Origin: JABDMH01 sp050298535
GTDB lineage: Bacteria; Bacteroidota; Bacteroidia; Chitinophagales; Saprospiraceae
DNA: 64,000 nucleotides
Assembly (NCBI GenBank): GCA_050298535.1
Contig: JBNKUI010000052.1
Span: 60,333 to 124,332 of the forward strand
Direction: 5' to 3'
Part shown: piece by piece, positions 1-8,481 of the stretch
Layout: every line of letters begins with the position of its first letter
Numbering within the stretch: position 1 is the first letter of the stretch
The notes under the pieces: model-generated
Told to the model about the DNA's origin: nothing
Database searches by the model: none
The model's input: only the letters and a program-made list of their open reading frames with translations
Made by a program: the position numbers and the translations under genes

Positions 1-1
1 A

Positions 2-136
2 AACCAACTGACGTTGAACCCTCAATCTCCGGTCCCTACACCTATGATACTCGTGAATGACGGCACCGGTATTGATTGGGTCGTGGACATGCTGAGTAAT
101 GGATGTGACAGAATTTATGGATTTAGTAAGACCTAG
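2..136 (+). CDS. small lipoprotein, C-terminal part (cut by window edge)
   Basis: The window opens inside a plus-strand frame of 44 codons ending at TAG 134-136. Its C-terminus (SNGCDRIYGFSKT) matches, nearly residue for residue, the C-terminus of the lipoprotein at 2311-2784 (SNGCDRIYGLVKT), and the preceding NQLTLNPQS and GIDWVVDMLSNGCD stretches align as well. It is therefore the tail of a paralogue. The family is not recognised beyond a possible lipocalin-like beta fold. The N-terminus and signal peptide lie outside the window. Confidence 0.75.
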   Translation, partial: NQLTLNPQSPVPTPMILVNDGTGIDWVVDMLSNGCDRIYGFSKT

Positions 137-383
137 TCTTTTGCCAAAAAACTGGAGGACTGCCACTGAAATTGCATGGCCAGAATTATGGGAGGCAGGT
201 AGATGAATTACCGACTGCGCCACAGTCATACCTAGGACTAAAATAGCAACAAGAATCCTTCCAACGGATGGAAATGACCATGCACTATTGTGTCGATGAT
301 TGACCATCATATAAGATCAGACTTCTGCCTTTGGCTAATCCTACTCAAATTGAACACCCACTTGCGCTACTAATATTGATTGA

Positions 384-1005
384 GAACAGCATTCCTAATC
401 CAGCCTTTATGAACAGTAAATGATTCGTTTATTCCTGTGACAAACAGATCGGTCATTCTCCTCTGTCTATCCTTAATTTTGTAATTCGGAAAGAGTATTC
501 TTACAAGGGCTTTATCCACTGGGATTATGATCCTGACACCAAACCGCAGCAGGTACAGAGGGGCAGGTGTTAGGAGATCAGAGAGACCCAAAGATGGGAG
601 GATTTCAATGCATTCCAGCTCAATCGAAACTACGACCAATGGAAATTAACACAACCTGAAAATAAAAATCGATTTCAACCTGATTTTATCGAACTGGAAG
701 ATAAAATCGTAAAAGTATCACTTGAGGCAGTAGATCTTCTCGTTTTCAATAGTATGCAAACCACTGGAGTACGTCCAACTTTTGAAAGGATAAAGTGCGC
801 ATTGCTCTATACATATCTATTCTATGATATTGGCCCAGGAAGACAATGAATCGCTCAGATCCTGGCGGATAAATTCATGGAAAGATAGAATTGCTCCTGA
901 AGGATATGCATTTCCGGGTGACCCGAGAAATTGGAACAAACCCGATAAGACACTGCCAAACTATCTGGAATAGGAGAAAAACTTTTGCGCCTAAAATCCC
1001 GGTGA
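384..1005 (+). pseudogene. phytanoyl-CoA dioxygenase family pseudogene (multiple frameshifts)
   Basis: No single frame is open, but consecutive pieces in different frames join into one recognisable Fe(II)/2-oxoglutarate oxygenase. They are YKGFIHWDYDPDTKP near 505-550, which holds the H-x-D iron ligands; then VLGDQRDPKMGGFQCIPAQ near 567-624; then VKVSLEAVDLLVFNSMQ near 710-760; then AQEDNESLRSWRINSWKDR and APEGYAFPGDPRNW near 834-935; and finally DTAKLSGIGEKLLRLKSR ending at TGA 1003-1005. At least four frame changes are needed. The distal His expected in a PHG motif after NSMQ is lost (NSMQTTG). The 5' limit is uncertain. This is a decayed gene; an intact but different family member lies at 26630-27406. 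Confidence 0.7.
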
Positions 1006-1092
1006 TTTTAGTATACCGCTTGGCAGGAAATAGTGAAGCGGGCAGACTCTTCTACCCACTTCTGCTATAAGATTAAAAAAACTCCGAATATT

Positions 1093-1572
1093 CTAATAAA
1101 CACCTGAAAACGCCTTGGGGTCTGCCTGCAGCAAGTACACAGGCACTCCAAAAGATACTTCCATTGTCCGGGGGAAAAAACATTTTGAAGCATCACAGGC
1201 CTGGTATTCCATAGCTCCCTCAATGGTGACTTTATCACCCCGCAATTTACCTCGTAAAAGGACCGCAAATTCTTTTCTATAGGCATCCCGCACATCATTC
1301 TCCAGAGAAAGGAAATCGATGGCTTCTATTTTTATTTCCTCACAATTAACTAGTGTAAAAATTGTTGGTATTAGAAATTCATCCTCGGGATGAATAGATT
1401 GAATATGATAATCTTCCTCGATGCTAAACACCAATTCGATTTCAAGATGATCATTTATAATTGGTGATTCAATTTTTATCTCATTGAGTGAAACCTGCGC
1501 TATAATGGTGGTACCGAATACCATACCGGCACAGCTCAGAAATAGCCGCTTAATTTGATTCAAGTAGTTCAT
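1093..1572 (-). CDS. exported DsbD N-terminal-domain-like protein
   Basis: A 159-residue protein with an N-terminal signal peptide (hydrophobic LFLSCAGMVFGTTIIA, cleavage near AQ at 25-26). The rest resembles the periplasmic alpha domain of the thiol:disulfide interchange protein DsbD. The diagnostic piece is YQACDASKCFFP near residues 122-133, where the two Cys correspond to the pair that DsbD-alpha uses to pass electrons to periplasmic partners. The transmembrane beta domain and C-terminal thioredoxin domain of full DsbD are absent. Its start overlaps the 3' end of the upstream TlpA-like gene by 23 bp on the same strand, so the two are probably co-translated and may act as redox partners (inference). 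It could instead be a cytochrome c biogenesis accessory. Confidence 0.8.
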   Translation of the reverse strand: MNYLNQIKRLFLSCAGMVFGTTIIAQVSLNEIKIESPIINDHLEIELVFSIEEDYHIQSIHPEDEFLIPTIFTLVNCEEIKIEAIDFLSLENDVRDAYRKEFAVLLRGKLRGDKVTIEGAMEYQACDASKCFFPRTMEVSFGVPVYLLQADPKAFSGVY

Positions 1573-2107
1573 TGAGTATTTCTTTTATGTGAATTAATTT
1601 TGAGTCAAAATTTCTTGTATCAAGAAGTGACATATATCGAATATTCCCTTCCGGGTCGATCAATATATTTGAAGCTAACATGATTTCATCTCTTGCCAAC
1701 TCCGGCAGTACATTGGCAGGGGCAAAGGCCGCTGCGACAATACCTTCAGAATCCATCAGAATTGGAAATGTCAATTGAAACCGATCCCTAAGTCGAGTCG
1801 CTATTAGCTCCCTAGGTTCTTTCACATCGATAATCAGCACTCCCACATTGGCACTCTCATACTCACGGACTAGTTCTTCAAGATAAGGTGCTTCAGCATT
1901 GCAGTATGGGCACCAAGTGGTGGCGATGTGGATTAATAGATATTGTCCTTCGAAATCCTTTAATGACACCGTGTTACCACTTAAGTCGGCCAATTGAAAC
2001 TCAGGAGCTTTCACGATTGAGTCTAGTTCCTGACTTTTCAAATGAAGGGTCAGAAAGATCATGACCATGAACGATAAAAGCATTTTCGTGATTCTTAATT
2101 GTCTCAT
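1550..2107 (-). CDS. TlpA/ResA-like periplasmic thioredoxin-fold protein
   Basis: A 185-residue exported protein with a signal peptide over about residues 8-25, followed by a redoxin/AhpC-TSA-type thioredoxin fold. The APEFQLADLSGNTVSLKDFE start is typical of the TlpA/ResA family, and the active site WCPYC lies near residues 66-70 followed by an EAPYLEEL helix. A cis-Pro region can be placed near ANVLPE. It is expected to act outside the inner membrane, reducing or otherwise handling protein thiols. It is the promoter-proximal gene of a two-gene unit with the DsbD-N-like gene, the two reading frames overlapping by 23 bp. No lipobox is seen. Confidence 0.85.
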   Translation of the reverse strand: MRQLRITKMLLSFMVMIFLTLHLKSQELDSIVKAPEFQLADLSGNTVSLKDFEGQYLLIHIATTWCPYCNAEAPYLEELVREYESANVGVLIIDVKEPRELIATRLRDRFQLTFPILMDSEGIVAAAFAPANVLPELARDEIMLASNILIDPEGNIRYMSLLDTRNFDSKLIHIKEILNELLESN

Positions 2108-2310
2108 TACACTATTTTTTTATTCTTTAGATCACCTCTTAATAGAAGTGTTTAGTAAAAGATTACCGCTTCTACAGATTTTTCGGATGATTACGTCCAT
2201 TTCTTACATACTTAGGAATTATGAAGACATTAGGATGTGACGAAAAATCACCCAAAAGCATGATGTGTGAGACTTAACAAGTTCGCTACCTTTACCAAAA
2301 AAAAGCCATC

Positions 2311-2784
2311 ATGCATAAAAAGTCCATTCTCTTATCACTGTTAGCTATAGTTGTACTTATTTCCTGCAACAAGGATGATGACGAACCTGCTATTCCCAAT
2401 TATGTTGGTTCATTTGAAGTAAATTCATTGCGTGACGAGTGTCCTGATCCTTCTCTGAATGGTTCTATTACGAAAGAAGAAATGGGTGTTTGCCTCTTTG
2501 TGACGGATGGACAGAATTGCATCGATCTCACATTAATGTTGAATCAGGATGAGACTTATTCACTCACGACTCAAATCACGGAAATACGTGGAGGTATTAT
2601 CAACTCAAAAGCTCCTCTCACAGATACAGGCATTTATGAGGTCAATGGAAACCAATTGACATTAGATCCACAATCTCAAGATCCCACCGAGATGACGATT
2701 AGAAGCAATGGAACTTCCATCGACTGGATAGTCACGACTTTGAGTAATGGATGTGATCGTATATACGGATTAGTCAAGACCTGA
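2311..2784 (+). CDS. small lipoprotein, paralogue of the left-edge gene
   Basis: A 157-residue protein starting at ATG 2311. The N-terminus is a lipoprotein signal with the lipobox around ISC and the predicted lipidated Cys at residue 19, followed by the acidic spacer NKDDDE that is common in Bacteroidota lipoproteins. The remainder is beta-rich and has several Cys that could form disulfides. It resembles small lipocalin-like lipoproteins, but no catalytic motif is seen. The C-terminal 44 residues closely match the fragment at 2-136, so the two arose by duplication. A TACCTTTA stretch just upstream resembles the Bacteroidota -7 element. Function unknown. Confidence 0.75.
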   Translation: MHKKSILLSLLAIVVLISCNKDDDEPAIPNYVGSFEVNSLRDECPDPSLNGSITKEEMGVCLFVTDGQNCIDLTLMLNQDETYSLTTQITEIRGGIINSKAPLTDTGIYEVNGNQLTLDPQSQDPTEMTIRSNGTSIDWIVTTLSNGCDRIYGLVKT

Positions 2785-2983
2785 GCCTGGAATGGAAAGC
2801 GAAAAGAAATATTAACTATTAATTAGGTCATATCGTATCTATCTGCACCGCATAAAAGTGCGAGTGGTGAGCTCGTCAGTCAAGGTATAGTATGCGATAG
2901 CATAGAACTTCACGAATCAGGATTTATTTTAGCCCGATTTGTTGTAAATTCTCTTCATATCGTTGGTCCATTCAAATCTTAAT

Positions 2984-5404
2984 ATGAAGTATTCTCTGCT
3001 CTGCATCTTCCTCATCCCAACCTGCCTATTATTGAGTCAACATGAGCATCATCATCAGATGGGCGGAGAAATGCCCAAAATTCACAAAGTGGAGCCACAG
3101 CCTCTATTGGCACAGGCCATTCGTTTGAAGGAAGGCCTGGAATTTGTGGGTAGTCCACTTCCTGCTGAAGCCAGTAAGGCTTTGAATGATCTCCAGCATG
3201 AGGACCACTCCGATGGGATGGTTCATCAGATTCAGACCCTACTAGATCCTTACTGTATAGCGTTTGTAGATATCAATCCCGAATCCCGGGTCAAAGTGTC
3301 AACGGGGCCTGCAAAAGCCCAATTGAAGCAGGAAGCGTGGACCACATTTCTTGTCAAAGTACATAATCAGGCCAATATTACCGCCCGGTTCGAAGTGGAA
3401 AGTCCGCAGTCTGCTCCTGCTCTTCATGTCTCCACATCGGGACATCGCATGAAGGTAGAAAACGCCCTATCCCCAGGCCAGGTGGCCGATCGATTTGCGG
3501 AGATGTCCATTTTTAGTGGTCGTCCGCTGAGTGATGCATTAAGTGGACTGGAGGTACAATATTTTCTTCTACAGATTTATACACGGGAATCGGGCAAACG
3601 GGAAATTAAATTGGGATTTAATGTCGGGCAGGGTAGTCAGGATATTGGCTTCCGAAATACGATTGATGTTCTATTTAGTATTGAAAAGGCGGTCAAGGTA
3701 ATTTTCGATGTAAATGATGAAGGGGATGCTGATGCCATGGCTTCGTTTACCATTACTGATGGCAAAGATCGATTTAAAGACTATTCCGGTATTGATTATC
3801 GTGCAAGGCGGGCTCGATCAGCTCACTGGATGGAGGGTAAAAAAGATCTGGAATACACTTTACCTGAGGAGAAACAGCTAACGGGCATCTACCCTCTGCC
3901 CTCGCGACGTATTGCCAGTCAGGATCTTTACCCTGATTTTTTCTTTCAGCCTCAAATCTACCGAGGCACGGGAGAGCATATTTATTTATCTCCCGGCACC
4001 TATCATGTCACCTATGGGCGGGGGCCTGAATATCTCCAAGCCTATCGTCAAATCAAAATACCAGAAAATGCAGATAGCATAACCCTATCATTTGACTTGA
4101 ATCGCTGGATTCATATGACGGAAAAGGGATGGTATAGTGCTGATCACCACATTCATGCAGCGGGTTGCTCTCACTACGAAAGTCCTGAGGAGGGAGTAAG
4201 GCCAGAAGACATGTGGCGCCAGGTACTCGGGGAGGACTTGAATATGGGAAATAATCTTACCTGGGGTCCCAGTTGGTACCATCAGAAACAATACTTTACC
4301 GGTGAAAATTACGAGTTGTCTAATGCTGAAAATATCATGCGATATGACGTAGAGGTCTCTGGCTTTCCATCCTCTCATGCCGGACATATCGTCCTGCTAA
4401 ATTTGAAGGAAGACGATTATCCGGGTACGACTCTGATTGAAGAGTGGCCATCCTTCACCCTACCTGTCTTGCAATGGGCGAAGGATCAGGGTGGCATCAC
4501 AGGTTATGCTCACTCAGGCTGGGGCCTGGAACCCGTCGAACCCACCCTGGACCTGCCTAATTACATCATGCCGAAGATGACTGGAATTGGAGCGAACGAG
4601 TACATTGTGACTGTGACACACGACGTAGTGGATTTTTACTCCGCGGGTGATACGCCCTGGCATGCAGAACTTAATATGTGGTATCATACCTTAAATGCCG
4701 GATATGAAGTGCGCCTAAGTGGGGAGACCGACTTTCCCTGTATTTCTGATGAACGCGTAGGTAGGGCACGTATATATGCCGAACTAACAGATGGGCTGGA
4801 ATTTAATGACTACATGGATGCTCTGCTGGCAGGACGAAGTTACGTCAGTACGGGCCATGCACACCTCATAGATTTTACGGTTGGAAATATGAAGCTAGGC
4901 CAACAGGACAGCAAGATGCAATTGAGCAAAGGCCAGACCCTTCATATAGAAGTAGATGCGGCCGCCTACCTTCCGGAGGAGCAGGATGAGATCGGAAAAA
5001 TCATCCAGAATCTCGGACCCTATCAATCACCCTATTGGCATATCGAAAGAAGTCGGCTTTCTAATACCCGAAATGTTGAAGTTGAATTAATTGTAAATGG
5101 TGAGATGGTGGAGAAGAAAAACATCACTGCCGACGGAAATTGGAAAAAAGTAACCTTTGATTATCCAATTCTGCAATCCTCATGGGTTGCAGTCAGAGTA
5201 CCCTTTGCAGCACATACCAATCCAATTTTTATTGAGGTAAACAATGAACCCATCCGAATAAAGGAAAGTATCGAATGGTGTCGTCAAGCAGTGGACCAGT
5301 GCTGGAAAGAAAAAAAGGTACGCATTGAGGATGATGAATTGCAAGCAGCGGAAGATGCCTACAACCACGCAAGGGCTATTTACGAGGCAATGATGAAAGA
5401 TTAG
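2984..5404 (+). CDS. CehA/McbA-family PHP metallohydrolase, exported
   Basis: An 806-residue exported protein. The frame is open from an ATG at 2963, but the ATG at 2984 begins a clean signal peptide (MKYSLLCIFLIPTCLLLS) and is preferred. The N-terminal half is beta-rich and accessory. From about residue 386 the motif ADHHIHAAGCSHYE begins a PHP-type metal-binding domain, and later pieces (SSHAGHIVLL, GYAHSGWG, SGETDFPCISDERVG, AGRSYVSTGHAH) carry the further His and Asp ligands typical of CehA/McbA carbaryl-hydrolase relatives. Most members are uncharacterised phosphoesterase or esterase-like hydrolases, so the substrate cannot be stated. The N-terminus of the mature protein is His-rich (HEHHHQM). 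The stop overlaps the stop of the convergent cyclase gene by 4 bp. Confidence 0.8.
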   Translation: MKYSLLCIFLIPTCLLLSQHEHHHQMGGEMPKIHKVEPQPLLAQAIRLKEGLEFVGSPLPAEASKALNDLQHEDHSDGMVHQIQTLLDPYCIAFVDINPESRVKVSTGPAKAQLKQEAWTTFLVKVHNQANITARFEVESPQSAPALHVSTSGHRMKVENALSPGQVADRFAEMSIFSGRPLSDALSGLEVQYFLLQIYTRESGKREIKLGFNVGQGSQDIGFRNTIDVLFSIEKAVKVIFDVNDEGDADAMASFTITDGKDRFKDYSGIDYRARRARSAHWMEGKKDLEYTLPEEKQLTGIYPLPSRRIASQDLYPDFFFQPQIYRGTGEHIYLSPGTYHVTYGRGPEYLQAYRQIKIPENADSITLSFDLNRWIHMTEKGWYSADHHIHAAGCSHYESPEEGVRPEDMWRQVLGEDLNMGNNLTWGPSWYHQKQYFTGENYELSNAENIMRYDVEVSGFPSSHAGHIVLLNLKEDDYPGTTLIEEWPSFTLPVLQWAKDQGGITGYAHSGWGLEPVEPTLDLPNYIMPKMTGIGANEYIVTVTHDVVDFYSAGDTPWHAELNMWYHTLNAGYEVRLSGETDFPCISDERVGRARIYAELTDGLEFNDYMDALLAGRSYVSTGHAHLIDFTVGNMKLGQQDSKMQLSKGQTLHIEVDAAAYLPEEQDEIGKIIQNLGPYQSPYWHIERSRLSNTRNVEVELIVNGEMVEKKNITADGNWKKVTFDYPILQSSWVAVRVPFAAHTNPIFIEVNNEPIRIKESIEWCRQAVDQCWKEKKVRIEDDELQAAEDAYNHARAIYEAMMKD

Positions 5405-6498
5405 GCACTAGCGAGGCTATACAGAGATACAGACTCACTTTTTCCCCTGAGGACAACCTGGCCCATGGGTTTTATGGAAAGATCATTCTTAGGCATATAT
5501 TTCAGCAGGGCATCAGAAAATAGAATTAGGACACCCATATCATTACACTTACTTTGTATCCGAGCTGCTGTATTTAGCACATCTCCTGAATAAGCAATGT
5601 CCCTTTTGATTACACCAATCTCACCCACCACTACGGAACCCGCATGCATGCCTGCTTTGAAAACAGGTTGAAGACCAAATCGCTCTTGATATTCGGGACC
5701 CAAGGTTTTCAGAAGTTTTTGAATTTCAGTAAAACAAGCCAAGCAATTAAGATTCTTCATGCCTTCTTCAATACTCCAGCTTATTACAATCTCATCCCCT
5801 ACGTATTGATAAACTTCCCCTTTTGTCTTTAGGATAACGGGCGTTACATCTTTTAAGACTTTTCGAATAAACTTGAAATATTTTTCTTCGCCTAATTTCT
5901 CGGCGATGGTGGTGGAGCCCTTTAAATCTAAAAACATGAAGATTCTTTCTTCTGCTTTTGGATGAAAATAGCTGCCTCTTAAAAACTTATTAAGCACTCC
6001 GGGACCATATCGATCATTGATTAGCAGTACAATCAATGTACCTGTAAGAATCATCAGCCAAAATGGAAAGTATCTTATAAATTCATAGCTAAGGAAATAA
6101 TCCTTCAATCCTTTGATATACGCTGATGAAAAACTATGGGTACCATCCCAAATAGAACTGACAACGAAGTAAGTCTGTATACATGTCATGACAAAAAAAA
6201 GTATGACATAGAGAATCACTCCGAATAATATTCCCTGCGAATAGGATCGGTCCCTGATCCAATTCTGAAGGAAAAATACGACCAGCACTCCTCCTATAAA
6301 ACCATTTACAACAAATGCAATACTATTAATAAGGAAGTAATGCATAAATCCGTCCTCATCACTCCACCTGTACTCATACCCATACTCCAGGAGAACCGCC
6401 ATCTCGTATCCTAGCTGAAGCATGGATATGACGGTCCAGGCTGATGTGATTAGCAGCACCATGGACAGTTTACTTTTGACGATGGGTGATAACTTCAT
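5401..6498 (-). CDS. membrane-anchored class III adenylate/guanylate cyclase
   Basis: A 365-residue protein with four predicted membrane helices (about residues 11-30, 55-77, 88-112 and 143-162), then a C-terminal class III nucleotide cyclase domain from about residue 184. Metal-binding Asp residues are seen in MFLDLKGST (D191) and YQYVGDEIVI (D235), and the downstream GMHAGSVVVGEIG and DVLNTAARIQ motifs are the usual active-site segments. It should make cAMP or cGMP in the cytoplasm; the four-helix sensor part suggests control by a membrane signal. It is a single gene, convergent with the PHP hydrolase, the two stop codons overlapping. Confidence 0.88.
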   Translation of the reverse strand: MKLSPIVKSKLSMVLLITSAWTVISMLQLGYEMAVLLEYGYEYRWSDEDGFMHYFLINSIAFVVNGFIGGVLVVFFLQNWIRDRSYSQGILFGVILYVILFFVMTCIQTYFVVSSIWDGTHSFSSAYIKGLKDYFLSYEFIRYFPFWLMILTGTLIVLLINDRYGPGVLNKFLRGSYFHPKAEERIFMFLDLKGSTTIAEKLGEEKYFKFIRKVLKDVTPVILKTKGEVYQYVGDEIVISWSIEEGMKNLNCLACFTEIQKLLKTLGPEYQERFGLQPVFKAGMHAGSVVVGEIGVIKRDIAYSGDVLNTAARIQSKCNDMGVLILFSDALLKYMPKNDLSIKPMGQVVLRGKSESVSLYSLASA

Positions 6499-6611
6499 GT
6501 AACCTTAAGATACAATATTACGGTGCTAATCAGACTATAATATGGTACTTGGTGGCATGATGTCGGTTCTCATTGAAGTGTTGCACATCGCTGACAAATT
6601 CCCACAACGTA

Positions 6612-6800
6612 TTAAGAAGAACAGACTAATTCTCTCATGACTCTGGCTAGTACTTCCTCCAAATCTTCACACGCGCGACGGGAATCTAAATTATATCGTA
6701 TAATTTCATTTCGGTCAAGGAGCTTTATAACTCGCAGTGTCCAGGGAAGTAATTCACCAGGCTCTTTTATATCTGCTACTGCATCACTGAAGCGACCCAT
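6612..6800 (-). CDS. possible small protein or gene remnant
   Basis: In the 432-bp gap between the cyclase and the DUF3570 gene, a minus-strand frame starting at ATG 6800 (open further upstream to a TTG at 6827) encodes 62 residues. It begins MGRFSDAVADIKEPGELL and ends with a helical, charged tail (DLEEVLARVMRELVCSS). Composition looks protein-like, but no family is recognised. A neighbouring frame just upstream encodes a membrane-helix-like stretch (LLGRILIAALIGILRTYF) that ends at the same place, so this may be a broken gene. The opposite-strand frame at 6637-6855 is considered a shadow. Confidence 0.3.
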   Translation of the reverse strand: MGRFSDAVADIKEPGELLPWTLRVIKLLDRNEIIRYNLDSRRACEDLEEVLARVMRELVCSS

Positions 6801-6931
6801 CTCAAAAATATGTCCTGAGGATACCAATAAGTGCCGCTATCAATATTCTACCTAAAAGCGATGAACACTCCCATGGTTGTCAGAGGCGAGGACGTTTAAG
6901 TATCTGACCTGACCAGGCATAATCATTAGGG

Positions 6932-8254
6932 TTATTTATCTAGCACAAACTTGAACCCAGTAGTGAAAATCTGGGATCTGAAGGTAGTATTCCGGTCATA
7001 TTGATAAAATTTCAGATCGATACTCTTCAACCCAAATAAGGCGACATGAAACCTAGTTAGAATATCTGTGTAGGATATTCCAAACCCTAGCTGATTTGAT
7101 TGGTACCCAGAAAGATCATAGTCTGATGTATAATATCTGGCAGATGAAGAGTGCTGCTCTTTGGCTGCAAAGTAATCTGCAGCAGTCTGATCATAATATC
7201 GGTATGATGGGTACACTGTAAATTTATCGCCAATTTTTATAGGAATCTCGGCACTTAAGGTATTGGATTGGATGCCCCAATCATCTAGATAATATCTGTA
7301 AAATGTTCTCAAGCTCACTCTATCTGTCAGAAAGAAATTAAATCGTGTGCCCACTGCTATCTTTGATCTAGAATCTGGCAATCGTTCAATGTCATCCGCC
7401 AATTGAAAATCCTCAATAAAAGTGTCTTCTCTATCACTAAAATTTACACGCTGAAAAGGAGTCGACAGTAATCCTTGTTGTTTAACCAAATCCAACACAA
7501 ACGCACTCTGAATACTCTTATGTAAAATCTGTGAAAATCCAACTCCAATAGAATACGAATTTCGATTGCTGTTAGAAATCGGTAAAAATATTGGACTGTA
7601 GTTTTGGTTTCCGGTCAATATATAATTATGAATACTAAAGCCATTTTCACCACTCCCGTCCCGAAACTCAATAGGGTAGATAAGACTCCACCTATCGAAG
7701 TAAATATTTCCGTGAATTGACAACTCTGTATTTTTCTCATTAAAAAGACGACTATAGCTGCCACCTAATCCAGAAGAAAAATAATCGTACTCAGAAGAGA
7801 CAGAAATCTTCGCTGACCAGATTTGGTTACGATCATCCGAACTGTGCGAATAACTACCCGTGAAGTTGGTCCAGGTGTCACTACTCGATGCGCCGGAGGA
7901 TGCCTGAAAAGGAGTGGCCGTTCTGCCATCAAAAGGATTAATATTGCTGGAGGACGCAGAGGTGTATGCAGATACTCCGGCATCGATGGTCAGAATATCA
8001 TCGTCATTTAATGGTATGGAAACTACCACGGTACCGGTAAGATCGGTTAGCTCTTCAGTGCCAACACCTCCAGTCACAGCCGCGTTGTCCCCTTGCTGAA
8101 CATAATAACTGGAAAGAAGGTCCACTTCGACACTTTCTAGCACTCTCTTCTTATAAGTATTCGAAACATTTTGAGAATTATCCTGGGCCTTTACCCATGA
8201 GGTAGCATGAAATGCCAATAGCAGCAAAAATAATTTAATCTTCATCTGTATCAC
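6932..8254 (-). CDS. DUF3570 outer-membrane beta-barrel protein
   Basis: A 440-residue protein with a signal peptide (LFLLLLAFHATSWVKA, cleavage before QD). An ATG three codons in, at 8245, is an alternative start. The body is a run of amphipathic beta strands rich in Tyr, Ser and aromatic girdle residues, ending in a terminal strand (FTTGFKFVLDK), as expected of an outer-membrane barrel. The early segment SYYVQQGDNAAVTGGVGTEE is the recognisable signature of the DUF3570 family. It is the last gene of the four-gene unit with DUF4266, ApbE and thioredoxin, 11 bp after the DUF4266 stop. This family regularly occurs with those partners. Its role is not established; it may be the outer-membrane component of a redox or flavin-dependent system. 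Confidence 0.88.
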   Translation of the reverse strand: MIQMKIKLFLLLLAFHATSWVKAQDNSQNVSNTYKKRVLESVEVDLLSSYYVQQGDNAAVTGGVGTEELTDLTGTVVVSIPLNDDDILTIDAGVSAYTSASSSNINPFDGRTATPFQASSGASSSDTWTNFTGSYSHSSDDRNQIWSAKISVSSEYDYFSSGLGGSYSRLFNEKNTELSIHGNIYFDRWSLIYPIEFRDGSGENGFSIHNYILTGNQNYSPIFLPISNSNRNSYSIGVGFSQILHKSIQSAFVLDLVKQQGLLSTPFQRVNFSDREDTFIEDFQLADDIERLPDSRSKIAVGTRFNFFLTDRVSLRTFYRYYLDDWGIQSNTLSAEIPIKIGDKFTVYPSYRYYDQTAADYFAAKEQHSSSARYYTSDYDLSGYQSNQLGFGISYTDILTRFHVALFGLKSIDLKFYQYDRNTTFRSQIFTTGFKFVLDK

Positions 8255-8265
8255 ACTATAAATGT

Positions 8266-8481
8266 CTAATTACAGCCGCAACCGCCGCCTGTTTTACCTC
8301 CATTGCCACCAGAGGCAGCTTCTCGATATGAATGCATCGTGGTCAAATTTCGATCCACACTCTTATCACTCAACGTCATATCCGGATCATTGATATTTAC
8401 CTTTTCATATTCCTTTACTACCACACAATTACTGAAGAGTAAAACCATCAGCAGCAGTACAAATACCATTTTGATTTTCAT
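8266..8481 (-). CDS. DUF4266 small cysteine-tailed lipoprotein
   Basis: A 71-residue protein. Residues 1-18 form a lipoprotein signal with the lipobox LFSNC and lipidated Cys19. A central conserved segment (NDPDMTLSD, then YREAASGGNGGKTGGG) leads to a C-terminus reading GGGCGCN with Cys68 and Cys70, the defining tail of DUF4266. The Gly-rich CxC end suggests metal binding, a disulfide, or a modification site, but none is proven. It overlaps the apbE stop by 4 bp (ATGA) and precedes the DUF3570 barrel gene by 11 bp, so the three are almost certainly co-expressed. The complete match at both ends argues that it is intact. Confidence 0.88.
   Translation of the reverse strand: MKIKMVFVLLLMVLLFSNCVVVKEYEKVNINDPDMTLSDKSVDRNLTTMHSYREAASGGNGGKTGGGCGCN

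Noticed and set aside
370..639. Minus-strand ORF of 89 codons at the left end
   Set aside because: It lies opposite the phytanoyl-CoA dioxygenase remnant, which has clear family motifs on the plus strand.
6637..6855. Plus-strand ORF of 72 codons
   Set aside because: Serine-rich antisense reading of the minus-strand frame at 6612-6800, which looks more protein-like.
8254..8266. DUF4266 protein as a classic leader-peptide RiPP precursor with local maturase
   Set aside because: It has a normal lipoprotein signal, and no radical SAM, DUF692 or YcaO maturase is in the operon; modification of the CxC tail remains only a possibility.
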